A stretch of 64,000 bases of DNA from Nemopilema nomurai (GCA_003864495.1 ML133478.1:2368069-2432068); one strand, 5' to 3'. Positions 11,201 to 23,421 are shown, numbered from the stretch's first letter. The notes: generated from the letters alone by a model not told the origin. Numbers and translations are program-made.

Positions 11201-13405
11201 TAATCTTGAGATTGATTTATCCTGTTAGATTGGCCTTGGCTTTGATCTATCTTGCTTCTTTGCTAGTATGGACAAACAGGATCTTTAGCTTGACAATAAC
11301 TGGTATTTTATTTTGTTCTTGAAAGCGGTTGGTGTTATCAACCCCTGGACCAGATTGCCTAAATAGGCTTTATTCTAGCTGTGAGGCACTTTGGTGTCAT
11401 ATTCTTGAATTCGATTGGCTTATGGGGTTTGCAGAATGTTGGTCTCTCAGCCAATCAAAGATTTGGAACCTAATCCTGGGGCTAGTTTGCCTTTTTTATC
11501 ATTAATAGTCTTTGCCAGTCAATGTTTGGACATATTGGCGAATGAAAGAAAATGATAAATAAATAACAAACTTTACTGACTTACAACATGCCTTTTAGTT
11601 GGCAGCAATCTGTGACGATGGAGGTGATTTTGTCAGCAGCATTTGGAACACTTTCTGAATCACAGACCAACCCGAACGACAAAGTGACGCAATATGCCAA
11701 AGATGCGATGAGCCCAAGGCCATGGGCAACCATTGCAATGATGGTACCTTTTATTGGCAAGAAACTGGCCAAGTCGCTCATAGTGAGCAGATATGGACTT
11801 AACTGGGGTCCAATGATTGACATAGCAAAAGCAATTCTGAAGCAAAGACGGGAAGGAGAAGGAGTTACGAGAAGCGTAAGTGATCTAGTCGTCTTGTTTC
11901 GAGGCTGGCCGTTTCACTTCGAGGCTGGCCGTTTTAATTCGAGACAAACTGTTTCTTTTCGAGACTGGTCGTTTCACTTCGAGGCTGGCCGTTTTAATTC
12001 ACGACTAACTGTTTCACTTCGAGACAGGCCGTTTCACTTCGAGACTGGCCGTGTCTGTGGATATTACCTAAGTCATTATTTTGCATTCATCACAGGATTT
12101 GTTGCAAAATATGCTAGATTCCCAGCACCCAGAGAAAAATGGTTACAAACTCTCAGATAATGAAGTGATCTCCGAATTGGTACTTTTTATGTTGGCTGGA
12201 TATGACACGTCAAGCAACATCCTTGGCTTAACCTGTTACCAACTGGCATTGTGTCCAGAGATCCAAGACAAAGTCTACGAAGAAGTCACGCGTGTGTGCG
12301 AGTCAAAAGACACGGCCACGTACGAGGAAATCAAAGAAATGGTCTACTTGGATGCGTGCATCTCAGAAACGCTGCGGCTTTATCCCCCAGGTTAGCTATT
12401 TGTCATCGTGTTGGTAGAGGTTCTGCATTTTAGAGACTACGCGTTCAAGGTCAAAGGCCGATGAGTAGGGAAGGCCATCATTGCAAAATTCTATGAGATT
12501 TATGGGGTGAGAGTGCAGCGTGCCATTGACTTTGTTTGAGAATTGCTGGGGGGGGGGGGGGGGGAGGGGATGGCTGTATGATTTTGGATCGAAAAAATAT
12601 AAAAAAATACTTCAACTTGTATATCAAATTAACTAACAAAGCAATATTTCCCGCATATTATACTTCATGCTAGGTGACACTAGAAACATAAGAGTGCTTT
12701 GATTGAATGATTTTGCGGAAATCAGAGATATCACCTGATATCTAATCGTCCGAAAAAAAGTTGAAAAAGAAGCAAATCAGAGCAAAAATTCTAGCTATGT
12801 CCAGCCCGAAAATCATATATTTCCTCAGACAATCAGAGTGACTCAGTTTTGCCAAGAGAATTTTGCCTTTTGAAATTCACCTAAACATTTATTGGGGATT
12901 TTTCTCTCTAAAGTTCGTAATTGAAGGGGGAAAGGCCGGGTTAAACTCCTTTTTCAGAAATTTTGCATACTAATACCCATCTTTAGACATCGAAGAACTT
13001 AACTGTTTCTGCTTTCTAGCATATGCGATAACCCGCTTGGTTAACAAGTCCTGCGTGATTGACGGAATTCATTTCAAGAAAGACATGGGTGTAATCATAC
13101 CAATATACGGCTTGCACCGGGACGAAGAGTACTGGTCCGAACCCAACGCTTTCAAACCGGAACGGTTTCTTCCCAAGAACAAAGAGTCTATAAACCAGTT
13201 CGCCTACTTACCGTTTGGCGAAGGTCCGCGGCATTGTATTGGTATGCGATTCGCCCAGATGGAGATAAAGACGATTTTGGCCCGGATGCTACAGAAGGCC
13301 CGTATGGTGCGATGTCCCGAGACGCCGGTTCCTTTGAAGGTGGCCCCAAGAACTGTTCTGTCTCCAAGTGAACCAGTCTGGATTCGATTTGAGAAGAGAG
13401 AGTAG
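8204..13405 (+). CDS. CYP3-clan cytochrome P450, gene 2 of 3 (complete, 501 aa)
   Basis: Five exons: 8204-8542, 10729-10937, 11599-11875, 12096-12390, 13020-13405. Phases are 0, 2, 0 and 1, all with GT-AG borders, giving 501 residues. The first ATG is at 8204; an AG after a pyrimidine tract at 8177-8178 may end a 5'-UTR intron. A membrane anchor spans about 15-35, followed by the hinge GIPGPTPWP. Motifs: WKDIR (135-139), AGYDTSSN (309-316), ETLR (366-369), PERF (420-423), haem loop FGEGPRHCIG (439-448, Cys446). Length and motif order are typical of microsomal CYP3-clan enzymes. Intron 1 (2.2 kb) is almost wholly minisatellite. A THAP transposon ends ~225 bp upstream of the ATG. Substrate is unknown. 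Confidence 0.92.
8556..10550. repeat. 29-bp minisatellite with 146-bp higher-order unit, intron 1 of P450 gene 2
   Basis: About 68 tandem copies of a ~29-bp unit built around GAAGGCCCTTTTCCGGGCAC and ACTAGTTGCAT. From 8743 the variant TTTTGTGGG recurs at 8743, 8889, 9035 and 9181, exactly 146 bp apart, showing a five-unit higher-order repeat. Intron 1 of gene 3 has only about six copies. No protein-coding role. Confidence 0.95.
10938..11598. other. Intron 2 of P450 gene 2
   Basis: Non-coding, AT-rich, with many TTAATCTT/GTTAATCTTGA motifs. It lacks the ~400-bp insertion present in genes 1 and 3, and so gives the near-empty version of that site around 10985. Confidence 0.75.
11888..12053. repeat. 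20-bp minisatellite in intron 3 of P450 gene 2
   Basis: About eight copies of the GTTTCACTTCGAGGCTGGCC family, closely matching the array in gene 1 but shorter. Confidence 0.85.
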
Positions 13406-13466
13406 ACTTTCCTTTTTAAAAAGACAATTTTCATGCCGACATGGAGTAGAAAGATTTTTAATTTTC

Positions 13467-13531
13467 AATAAATGTAGTTTTGCTTGGTTCTCTTGTAGGT
13501 CAACCATGAGGCCACCCTATTTTCAAATAAA
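13467..13531 (+). terminator. Poly(A) signals of P450 gene 2
   Basis: Two AATAAA hexamers, at 13467-13472 and 13526-13531, 60-125 bp after the stop. The second is conserved in gene 1. Confidence 0.6.
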
Positions 13532-13589
13532 CTTTTGACCTGACCTTTCCGATTTTTTAATTAATATATATTTTATGTGTGTTGGTATG

Positions 13590-14577
13590 AAAACCAATAC
13601 AGGTTTATTTTTGTGTGTGTTGATACAAGATGCTGCTTTTCTCTCTTGCGTATCAAAACCAAATGATGACACAAGTTTCCCTCTTTATTAAGATCATGTC
13701 TTCTTCCATTGAAAATGCATCTCTTTGCTATGGTTACGAAATCTGAATCAAGAGCTTTTTCAGTGAGTAGACAGAAACATCTTTGATTGCAGCGTGTGAA
13801 AAAAAAATATTTGAACATTTCACAACTGTTGTTGAATTTACATCAACTGATGTCAATCATTTTAATTATAAAATGATCGTTGATCAATGGTGCCGTGACC
13901 CTGGGACAGTGCCCAAGATGCCTTCCCCCTCATCACTTCGTAGAGGTAGTGTATGCTTCCACTACAGCGTCATTTCCTTTTGTTGTTGTTGTTGTCGTTG
14001 TTGTTGTAGTTTTGTTTTCATTTTCGCTTCTCATTTAGCAACGCTTAGCTGCGTGATGTTTAGGTTATTTTAGACTTGCATTTTCCACTTTAACATGAGC
14101 TGCCAAAGTGCTTCTATTTCCACTGTCCATTGATGTTGTCGTCTTGGTCTATGTAATGTGATTAACCTCAAACTCAACATAATGTACTGTCACCTTTAAA
14201 TGGGAGGGGGGTGGTGGGATTTAAAGCTAAAGAGGGCTAGCTCCCTTCATATGTAAGCAGACACCCTTTAGAGCATGGTTTACACATATATTTAGTCAAT
14301 TGATATCTCTAACCGGAAGTAGTAAATCGATATCTTATCGGAAGTAGTTTTTGCGCAAGCACGCCTTTCTGGATTTAGAGATTACGTAATCAAGGCCATA
14401 TAATGCAGAGACTTTATTACGCCACATCATTCGAACAGGCCCTGTCCAGTTGTAAGGTAAGGACGTTTGGAGAACAGTCTTGCCGCCGACAGAGTCCTTC
14501 CCAGCCTAGCGAAGTAGATCGAGGAAGTTGAGTGGCGTTTGAAAGGCACAAACAAGTTGCAAAGTAAGTAGAATTAA
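13590..14577. repeat. Duplicated 3' flank, copy 2
   Basis: Direct duplicate of 3340-4306, including the GTT-rich stretch (13979-14010). No gene seen. Confidence 0.8.
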
Positions 14578-15697
14578 ATTGTAGTAGGTTGAAGTACTTT
14601 TTTGGTGTTGCTTTGGAGCTCAAGGACATGATGTATTTGTGTGCTGAAGTATATCCAAAGTTAAGACATACATTACTTTCTTGTCTTTCACACCTATACC
14701 CAGTTGCGGATCGACTTTTCTTGGGAGGGGATTTATTGGGTTTGACATCGATACTTTATCTTTTCAACCATTTCTCATCTAATAATATTCTATTCTTGTT
14801 CTCCAAATAATCACTTCATTCGGTAATATGGTATGTTGGCTATGTAATATAATGGTAAAAAAGTAGGACTTTCCGGGGTCGCATGGAAGCGTTTGTTTGC
14901 GAAATCTCATCTCGCGCACTGAATATGCATTACCGTAAATCCTCGAATTGCCCCCTCCCGAAAAAGCACCCCGTCGAATAAGCCCCTACCTAGAACTACA
15001 AATTTTGAATAAGCCCCACCCTCGAATAAGGCCCCGATGATTTGTTTATTTTCGACTCCTGAGGTTGCCTTTCAGCACAAGACTTTATATTTTTGTTAAT
15101 AATATAATCAAATGTTACTTTATAGAATTTTTTATATAAGGAAAAGAAAGGAATTTGAAGAATTATCTTTTATGTGGCATGTTTCAGGTAATTTTATAGC
15201 CACCCCCTCGAATAAGCCCTCCCTCGATTTACGGTACGCAACTCTCACTAGTCACGCATAAAACGTGGACCAAAACGGAGCTGGAATGCTTGGTTAAGAC
15301 CTAGTTAATCCACGTGACATTTACAACCTGACTCAAAGGTCATCTGGCATGATAATAGCATGAACCCCATCATGCAATCAACAATATACTACCTTACTAT
15401 GCCAAGATCAGGCCTTCCCAGGTTGCATTGCATATCAATTGCGCGCCGAAGGGGCATTTGTACGCTGAGAATATGAGCCGTTATTAGAACTGCAAATAGT
15501 TAGGCCAGACAAAAGAAACGTAAATAATGATTTATAAAGAAAACTGTTGCGTGCAAGTCTAGATATCTTTAGCATACATGTAAATGATGTATGTGGGTTA
15601 TTGTTTCCCAGTTTAGCACGCCAACTAAACAAAACTTACGTAGGCCGGAGATTTTTTTGATTGGCTTGCACGCCGTACCCCGGAAAAAACATGAGTA
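14578..15697. other. Insertion in the gene 2-gene 3 spacer
   Basis: About 1.1 kb absent from the gene 1-gene 2 spacer: homology stops at 4306/14577 and resumes at about 4320/15698. It contains the MITE at 14931-15236 and otherwise nothing recognised. Confidence 0.6.
14931..15236. mobile_element. MITE with TACCGTAAATCC ends, copy 1
   Basis: Starts TACCGTAAATCCTCGAAT and ends with the inverse CGATTTACGGTA. Internal CGAATAAGCCCC motifs repeat near both ends. A second copy is at 41513-41856 with the same internal order. TA at both borders could be a TA target duplication, as in Tc1/mariner-type elements. No coding capacity. Confidence 0.8.
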
Positions 15698-16171
15698 TTC
15701 GCCGAAGATCTTCAGGCCTAAGTACATGTCTCCGACTGTAGAGCTAGACGAAAGAACATAGGGCACTTTTATGGTTAATGTTTGACTAAATTTGTAAAAA
15801 CTTTTTGTTGTTGCAAAAATGAAGTGAAAGGTCACCTGAGGAATATCGAATACAACCGTGCTAAAGACGGTTCAGAATCAAGAATCTTTTTAACAACCTA
15901 AATGACCTCGATTTCATGAAGTCTCGTTTTCAAATATTCATGTTCCAGACCAGATTGCTCGGGCAGCGTAAAATCTCATGCAGGAAGACATGCGTTTGGT
16001 TGCAGAGTCAATAAACAAACAACCACAAAAGATATTCAAAATATATGTATCTATACACCTCATTCCTTATAGTATAAAAATGAAGTTATCTATTTAATTG
16101 CATGGTATCAAGGGCCTCTTTTTCATGATATTTTTCTGTCCTCTAGACACTTGAATAAAGAGACGCCAAAT
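15698..16171. promoter_or_regulatory. Upstream region of P450 gene 3
   Basis: From 15950 to the ATG at 16172 it is strongly conserved with 7983-8203 upstream of gene 2, so the proximal promoter and 5' UTR probably lie here. Both copies have a TATAGTATA-like stretch ~100 bp before the ATG and a pyrimidine tract ending in CTCTAG 26 bp before it. The exact start site cannot be read from sequence. Confidence 0.4.
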
Positions 16172-19100
16172 ATGGACTTTGTATCTGACGCAGTGACTGC
16201 TGCGAAGGAGCATTGGCTTCTGACGTCACTGATGCTGTTTGCCACACTGGTGTATTGGCATTACGTGGTCAACTTCACTACACTGAAGAGGCTCGGGATC
16301 CCAGGCCCTACCCGTTGGCCGCTGATCGGCAATTTCATGATCGTTATACTTAAAAGAAAGAAATTTCACGAGTTTTTCGAGCACGCTGCCAAAAAGTATG
16401 GTAAGGTGTACGGAATCTACTTTTTGAAAATGCCGATGATAGCTATCGCTGAGCCCGAAACTATCAAGAAGGTCCTTGTCAAAAACTTCGAGAACTTTTG
16501 CGACCGACCTGTGCGTAATACTTTCCGGGAAGGCCCTTTTCCGGGCACTAGTTACATGAAGGCCCTTTTCCGGGCACTAGTTACATAAAGATCTTTTTCC
16601 GGGCACTAGTTACATAAAGGCCCTTTTCCGGGCAGTAGTTACATAAAGGCCCTTTTCCGGGCACTAGTTACATAAAGGCCTTTTTCCGGCACCAGTTGTA
16701 TGAAGGCCCTTTCCGTGAAATTTTGCTTCTGGTTGTAGGCTGAATGTTGACCTCTTGGCGCTTGCATAGATTAGAACGTCCGCAAAACTCAAACTCTCAT
16801 CAATTTGTATTTATTATGACGAACAAATCTTTAATAGGAATCTGTTTGTTTGTCATGTTATTACAAACTTTAATGGCATCAAAATTTTTGCCACAGTCTG
16901 GAGGATTGAAGTTCCCTGAGCCCCTGGATAGCATGTTGACTGTTGTCAAAGGGCAAAGGTGGAAGGACATTCGCAGCATAATGAGCCCCGGGTTTACATC
17001 TGGAAAACTAAAGTGCATGATGCATATTATGAACCAGGCCGGGGATACGCTTGTGAAGAAGATAGTAGAGGCAGCTGACAGCAAAGAAATAGTGGATATT
17101 CACAGGTAGTTTTTTTATATTTACATTGTTTGGATAAGAGTTAGGCCTATGTTTTTTCTTTTACGGCGGCCTATTAACGGTTGGCGGTTCGGCGGCCTGA
17201 ACCCTATTTTTACGCGCAGTATCCGGATTCGGGTATGATTTTTCTACGGTTCCGCAATAGATGCGTCTTTGATGTGTAAGTTTTCGACTATTTACGGCAT
17301 CTGTAATGCGGTTGCGGCTACTGGCTGCAATAACGGCTTGCGACCAACCCCATCATTTTATTATTTTTGCTTATTAGCAAATTATTGGCTTTTTGTATCG
17401 TTTTGCAAGGCGACCGCGTCTTTGCGTTATATTTCATTGCGGATTGCGGCACTCGCTCATTTTTGTGCCGTTTGGCAGCTTATAATACAACGGCAAGCTT
17501 ATAATGGGAATTGGAATGATAATGCGTTGACTTATACGTGGATTTTATATACTCTAAAAAGCTTTTATCGATCTTTAACTATGTTAATCTTCAACTTTAA
17601 TTGTTATTTTCAAGCTTAAAATCTCTCCATCGTTAAATTTTGTTTTTGTTGAAAATTGTTGATCTTAAAACTTGTTAATCTTTAAATTAGTTTTTCATAC
17701 AATTTATCAATCTTTAATCTCGGGATTGATTAACCTTGAAACTTGTTAATCTTTAAATTAGTTTTTCATACAATTTATCAATCTTTAATCTTGGGATTGA
17801 TTAACCTTGAAACTTGTTAATCTTGAGATTGATTTATCCTGTTAGATTGGCCTTGGCTTTGATCTATCTTGCTTCTTTGCTAGTATGGACAAACAGGATC
17901 TTTAGCTTGACAATAACTGGTATTTTATTTTGTTCTTGAAAGCGGTTGGTGTTATCAACCCCTGGACCAGATTGCCTAAATAGGCTTTATTCTAGCTGTG
18001 AGGCACTTTGGTGTCATATTCTTGAATTCGATTGGCTTATGGGGTTTGCAGAATGTTGGTCTCTCAGCCAAGCAAAGATTTGGAACCTAATCCTGGGGCT
18101 AGTTTGCCTTTTTTATCATTAATAGTCTTTGCCAGTCATTTATTGAACATATTGGCGAATGAAAGAAAATGATAAATAAATAACAAACTTTACTGATTTA
18201 CAACATGCCTTTTAGTTGGCAGCAATCTGTGACGATGGAGGTGATTTTGTCAGCAGCATTTGGAACACTTTCTGAATCACAGACCAACCCGAATGACAAA
18301 GTGACGCAATATGCTAAGGATGCGATGAACCCAAAACCATGGCCAAACATTGCAATGATGGTACCTTTTATTGGCAAGAAACTGGCCGAGTCACTTTTTA
18401 TAAGCAGATATGGATTTAACTGGGATCCAATGATTGACATAGCAAAAGCAATTCTGAAGCAAAGACGGGAGGGAGAAGGAAATACGAGAAGGGTAAGTGA
18501 TCTGATGGTTTCGCTTCGAGGCTGGCCGTTTCACTTCGAGGCTGGTCGTTTCATTTTGAGACTGGCCGTTTCATTTCAAGACTGTCCGTTTCAGCTCGAG
18601 ACTGTCCGTTTCAGCTCGAGACTGTCCGTTTCACCTCGAGACTGTCCGTTTCAGCTCGAGACTGTCCGTTTCAGCTCGAGACTGTCCGTTTCACCTCAAG
18701 ACTGGCCGTTTCACCTCGAGACTGTCCGTTTCACTTCGAGACTGTCCGTTTCAGCTCGAGACTGTCCGTTTCACCTCAAGACTGTCCGTTTCAGCTCGAG
18801 ACTGTCCGTTTCACCTCAAGACTGTCCGTGTCACCTCGAGACTGTCCGTTTCACTTCGAGACTGTCCGTTTCAGCTCGAGACTGTCCGTTTCACCTCAAG
18901 ACTGTCCGTTTCACCTCAAGACTGTCCGTTTCACTTTGGGACTATCGTTAAATTTGAAATATGAGACTGATAAATAATGAAAGATGATTAATTGCTGATA
19001 ACTCCCTTGTTTATAGAATTTGAAAAGTAAAATAAAGACAAGCTAGTCTTCATCACACCATTTTGTTATGAGTTATTAGGGTGATAGCGGTACGATGAAT

Positions 19101-20990
19101 GCCAAGATCAATAGTAAATGGCAAATGGCAACTATTTTTAAGATAAAGTTGGCTCATTCGAAGTCTTACAAAGGAAAGAGCATTTTGATGTCAAATAGTC
19201 AAATGTTTTTTTATTATAGACATTTGACAGTGACTTTCTATTATACATAGCGTTTTCATTTAGATATTACCTAAGTCATTATTTTGCATTCATCACAGGA
19301 TTTGTTGCAAAATATGCTAGATTCCCAGCACCCAGAGAAAAATGGTTACAAACTCTCAGATGATGAAGTGATCGCCCAATTGGTTATTTTTTTGTTGGCT
19401 GGATATGACACGTCAAGCAACATCCTTGGCCTAACCTGTTACCAACTGGCATTGTGTCCAGAGATCCAAGACAAAGTCTACGAAGAAGTCACGCGTGTGT
19501 GCGAGTCAAAAGACACGGCCACGTACGAGGAAATCAAAGAAATGGTCTACTTGGATGCGTGCATCTCAGAAACGCTGCGGCTGTATCCCCCAGGTTAGCT
19601 ATTTGTCTTCATGAGGCTCTGCATTTAAGAGCTACGCATCAAAGGTCAAAGGTCGATAAGTAAGGAAAGCGAAATTCTATAAAAATTATGGGGCGAGAGA
19701 GCAGCATGCCATTGGTTTTGTTTGAGAATGGTGGTTTTAGTAATCTACACTCAAGTTTATTTTCATTTTTCACTTTTAATTTTATAATGTTTATAGGTTA
19801 AAGGTTAAGGGTTAAAGGTTCATACATGTATTTGTTTTTCAACCGGACCTGTTTAAGAGATTAAAATAAGCACCAATACTAATAACAAAGTAAATTTACC
19901 AATCGAACCTAATTTACAATATCACATGAAACTAAGGCCATAAAAGGACAACGTAAAGATGAAATAGAAGTTGTCCCCGACTATAGCTATTCTTTAAAGG
20001 TTTTCAGGGAGTCAGCCAATTTGAAAGGGTGGGTCAAACTCCTTTATTTGAAAGGGTGGGTCAAACATGCTAATTCTCATTTATAGACATCCCCTAATTA
20101 TATATTTCATGCAAAAGTCAGCCCGTCATTTTGGCGTTACAAAATTTGAAAAATCTAAGCATATCAATCTATTATGATCTTTCCCTTTGTAGGTTATTTA
20201 AAAAAATGCCAATCCCCCCTCTTTATTAGGCCCCACTACAGAATTTGCGAGTAATGTGGGGGCTCTATTGTCAAGACGGATTTGTCACTGCCAAATAGCC
20301 CTCTTTGAAGACATGGAACCGGTGTTAGGGGGGAAAGGGGCGAAGCCCCCCTCCCCCGGTACCATTGAGTCAGGAAACTTTGCATAGTCAATAGGAAGAA
20401 GAGCATTTTAACATTGATAATTTGATATCATAATTATGCATGCTTTAAATTTTTTTGACGTCATCTTACATTCTGACTAAAAACACGGTCCTGGGCTACT
20501 CCTACTTGCGTATGAACCACCGTCACTAAGAAGGCGCTTTTTGTTTCCTTCTTACATCCACGTGCCTGGTGTAGCCCGTGAACTTAACTGTTTCTGCTTT
20601 CTAGCATTTGTGACAACCCGCTTGGTCAACAAGTCCTGCGAGATAGACGGAATTCATTTAAAAAAAGACATGGGTGTAATCATACCAATATACGGCTTGC
20701 ACCGGGACGAAAAGTACTGGTCCGAACCCGACGCTTTCAAACCGGAACGGTTTCTTCCCGAGAACAAAGAGTCTATAAACCAGTTCGCCTACTTACCGTT
20801 TGGCGAAGGTCCGCGGCATTGTATTGGTATGCGATTCGCCCAGATGGAGATAAAGACGATTTTGGCCCGGATGCTACAGAAGGTCCGTATGGTGCGATGT
20901 CCCAAGACGCCGGTACCTTTGAAGATAGTCCCAAGAGCTGTTCTGTCTCCAGGTGAACCAGTCTGGATTCGATTTGAAATGAGAGAGTAG
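16172..20990 (+). CDS. CYP3-clan cytochrome P450, gene 3 of 3 (complete, 501 aa)
   Basis: Exons 16172-16510, 16897-17105, 18216-18492, 19299-19593, 20605-20990, identical in size and phase to gene 2. Motifs are intact: WKDIR, AGYDTSSN, ETLR, PERF and FGEGPRHCIG. Differences from gene 2 include Arg for Pro in the proline-rich hinge (GIPGPTRWP), a changed segment before the I-helix (IAQLVIFLLAGYD), and KLVNKSC-region changes after exon 4. The exon-1 donor is GTGCGT rather than the GTAAGT of gene 2. Intron 4 is unrelated in length and content to those of genes 1 and 2. Probably functional; divergence near substrate-recognition regions suggests different specificity, which is inference. Confidence 0.9.
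16528..16712. repeat. Short 29-bp minisatellite, intron 1 of P450 gene 3
   Basis: About six copies of the AAGGCCCTTTTCCGGGCACT unit, the unexpanded counterpart of the 2-kb array in gene 2. Confidence 0.9.
17151..17554. repeat. Intron-2 insertion, copy in P450 gene 3
   Basis: Near-identical to 267-648 in gene 1, with one extra ~20-bp internal duplication around AGCTTATAAT at 17478-17505. Absent from gene 2. Confidence 0.7.
17668..17810. repeat. 71-bp tandem duplication in intron 2 of gene 3
   Basis: Two copies of a 71-bp block beginning AACTTGTTAATCTTTAAAT, present once in genes 1 and 2. Confidence 0.85.
18502..18946. repeat. Expanded 20-bp minisatellite, intron 3 of P450 gene 3
   Basis: About 22 very regular copies of ACTGTCCGTTTCACCTCGAG with AGCTCGAG/ACCTCAAG variants alternating. 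Because 60 is a multiple of 3 and 20, three units give a repeating 20-residue open frame, which is an artefact and not a protein. Confidence 0.95.
19594..20604. other. Intron 4 of P450 gene 3
   Basis: 1.0 kb, mostly unlike intron 4 of genes 1 and 2. It contains a GC-rich stem-like segment (20318-20360, GGGGCGAAGCCCCC) and no coding region. Confidence 0.7.
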
Positions 20991-21101
20991 ACTTTACTTT
21001 TTAAAGGACAATTTTCAACTGACATAGAGTAAAAAGACTTTTAATTTACTAACAACGAAGGTTTTCTTGGTTCTCTTGAAAGTCAACCAGAGGCCTCCCC
21101 C

Positions 21102-21233
21102 TTTGACCTTTGTCCTGACCTTCCGAATTATCCGAAAAGTACATCAATTCTAAAATGACCTGTGACCCGACCTCTCGAATTATCGGAAAAGGCCATAAAT
21201 TCTAAAGTGACCTTTGAAATGACCTTTCGAATC
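21102..21233. repeat. ~53-bp tandem repeat in the 3' flank of gene 3
   Basis: Two and a half copies of a unit starting GACCTTTGTCCTGACCTTCC and including CGAATTATC and AATTCTAAA. A single copy of the motif (TTTGACCTGACCTTTCCGA) is seen after genes 1 and 2. Confidence 0.75.
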
Positions 21234-23319
21234 TCATATTGGAGGGGTAATTATTTTCCTTGTTGGTACACGATGCTGCCTTTCTGCCTTGTGTATTAAA
21301 GCCAAATTATGATGTAATTTTTCCTCATTGTTGAAGCTAAAGATGCTATGGCTACGAAACCTGAATCAAGACCTTTAGGTTGCATTTACACGATACCGGA
21401 TTCACTTCATGTAGGATTGGTTGCATCGTATCGGATTGGTTTCGTACCAGATAGGGCTTCTATTAAGACGACAGCAATAACTCCACTGTCTTTTGTTTCG
21501 GAGCCTCTGCGTTGGTATTTCAGTCCCGCTCGTGTGAGCAATGATCTTTCAAGTTTCACACAATTCCTTTGTGCTGTTCACATAATCAAACCTTTCCTCT
21601 TTAGTTCTTAGTTCGTTGTTGACAAGGAAAGTATTCTTTCCAGCCCTCGTCTTCTTAAAGATGAGTAGTATCTTGAAAAATGTCAATGAGTTGACCACTT
21701 GCCTGAAAATATGTGTAATCGATAGTTTGAATTTGGAACTTTCTAAAAGCAAAACCGTATTTTGACTTAATAAATAATATATGATTTTAATTTCAGTAGA
21801 TATCGTTTCGATAGTTTTAAAATTCGAGATTTTGATTCAAATTCATATTTTTTCCTTTTGCTGAACATTTTTATTGTTCCTTTATTTAGCTAAAGTTTTG
21901 ACGCATCTTTTTATTCCATTATCTCATTAAATCTATAGAGCCTTGGAGTTGTCATAAGAGCTATACTTTGGTGTCTGACACTCTGTGTTACATAGCTAAG
22001 TGTTTGACACTGGTTGCTCAAAGCTAAATGTTTGACACTGTCTTTCCCAGTTAGATGTAGGTCACAGTCAGAATTAAATCCAGCTTGGCTTATTAACTGC
22101 GTATGAAATGTCAATGGACTCAGATGCAAGGACAAAACAAATATCTTCAGTTGTGATAGGCAGGGTTGTGCCTTGGCCATTTAGAGTGGGGGAGAGGGGG
22201 CTGTTAATGAATGAATTTACCGGTCAGAATTCAACGCTTGCTAGTCAGTCTATAACTTATGCATATAACTTAAAGTCAAGACACGCTTCTATCGACAATC
22301 CGTACAAATTATTGGCTAACCCCATCCCCCCCCCCACCCTTTCCCGAGGGTACGCTCATGGTGATGGGCTTTTCGTGCGTAGATTCTTGCGTAGAATAGA
22401 TGTCAGGGAAATAAGTGTTGATTTATGCCTTCTTATGTCATATCAGTAACAAGATAACTTTAACAACTTTAGAATCACTGCTCTATATAGAAACACTAAC
22501 TACTTTCCTACAATTCGAAAATGAAAGGTAGAACACATGAGAAAGAATAAAGAGCGGTAATTCATTTATCTATGTATGAAACTCAGTCTAAATGATATGG
22601 AGGCTATTACTATTACACAATGTTGGGGTGGACGGAGCAAGTGCACAGCCATGTTTTCAAGTTGTGGACAGCCATGTTTCGTTTTGAAAGAGTACATGTA
22701 TACATCGATAAAGAATTTTAACAGCCAGGCTTTGAAAAAGGCCACTCATTGCTTTTCCTAATTTATCTTGAACCTCCTCAGCAACATCAGGAATCATTTT
22801 AATTACTCTGTAGGCAAAGAAGAGGCATATCTCATTTGCTATCTCAAATGTTCTAAGCTGGGAGAATTAGGCATATGCCCACTGTATGCCTTGGCGGTGT
22901 TCAGGTGGCGTGGGCGTAGTTATGGTAACCTGAGGGAAGAAAAGCTAGATACTTCGGTGCTAGGCTCTGACGTGTGATCACTCACGTGACTAAGAGCAGG
23001 AGATTTGCGGATAATAGTGGGCAAATCTCACAGTCCTGCTTTCCTGGGCTGTCGTTTCCTGATAGTCAAATTATGCATTATCATTTTCTGTTCTCGTTTC
23101 CCCGGAAGGATGTTGTGTCCTGTTAAGTGGGAAATCTACAAACTACTCAGCACGATAAAGGCAAAATTCTGATAAGACTTGACCTAAGATGAGTCTCAAA
23201 GTCAAGTGTGATGTCATTCTCTCTTTCTCTTGCAAACAGGTTGCTCTTAGTCAGCATTTATCAATACTTATCTGATTATTTCGCAGTTTACGCTTCCCGC
23301 ACACTGTGGTAACATACAG
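21234..23319. other. Intergenic region, no confident gene
   Basis: 21301-21360 is still homologous to the P450 3' flanks (3400-3490). Open frames of 60-113 codons on either strand show no recognisable domain or splice context. Nothing else supported. Confidence 0.5.
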
Positions 23320-23421
23320 GGTTGTGGGCAGCTATTTACGACAAAGACGAAAAAATCGTCCTGAAGTCTTCGTCCGAGGGATCTCCATACGAGGACCACT
23401 TTCAATTAACTTCCTACGCAG
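23320..23421 (+). CDS. Candidate upstream exon of the RasGAP gene
   Basis: A 102-nt segment between AG (23318-23319) and a GTAAAA donor (23422). In the chosen frame it codes a hydrophilic stretch beginning LWAAIYDKDEK and ending YEDHFQLTSYA. It enters and leaves in phase 1, which fits the phase of the exon at 29672 (a GTA codon is formed). The joined product reads as one amphipathic helix-like segment into the GAP region. One other frame is also open and I do not recognise the sequence, so this is tentative; the 6.2-kb intron would be the longest of the gene. Confidence 0.3.
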
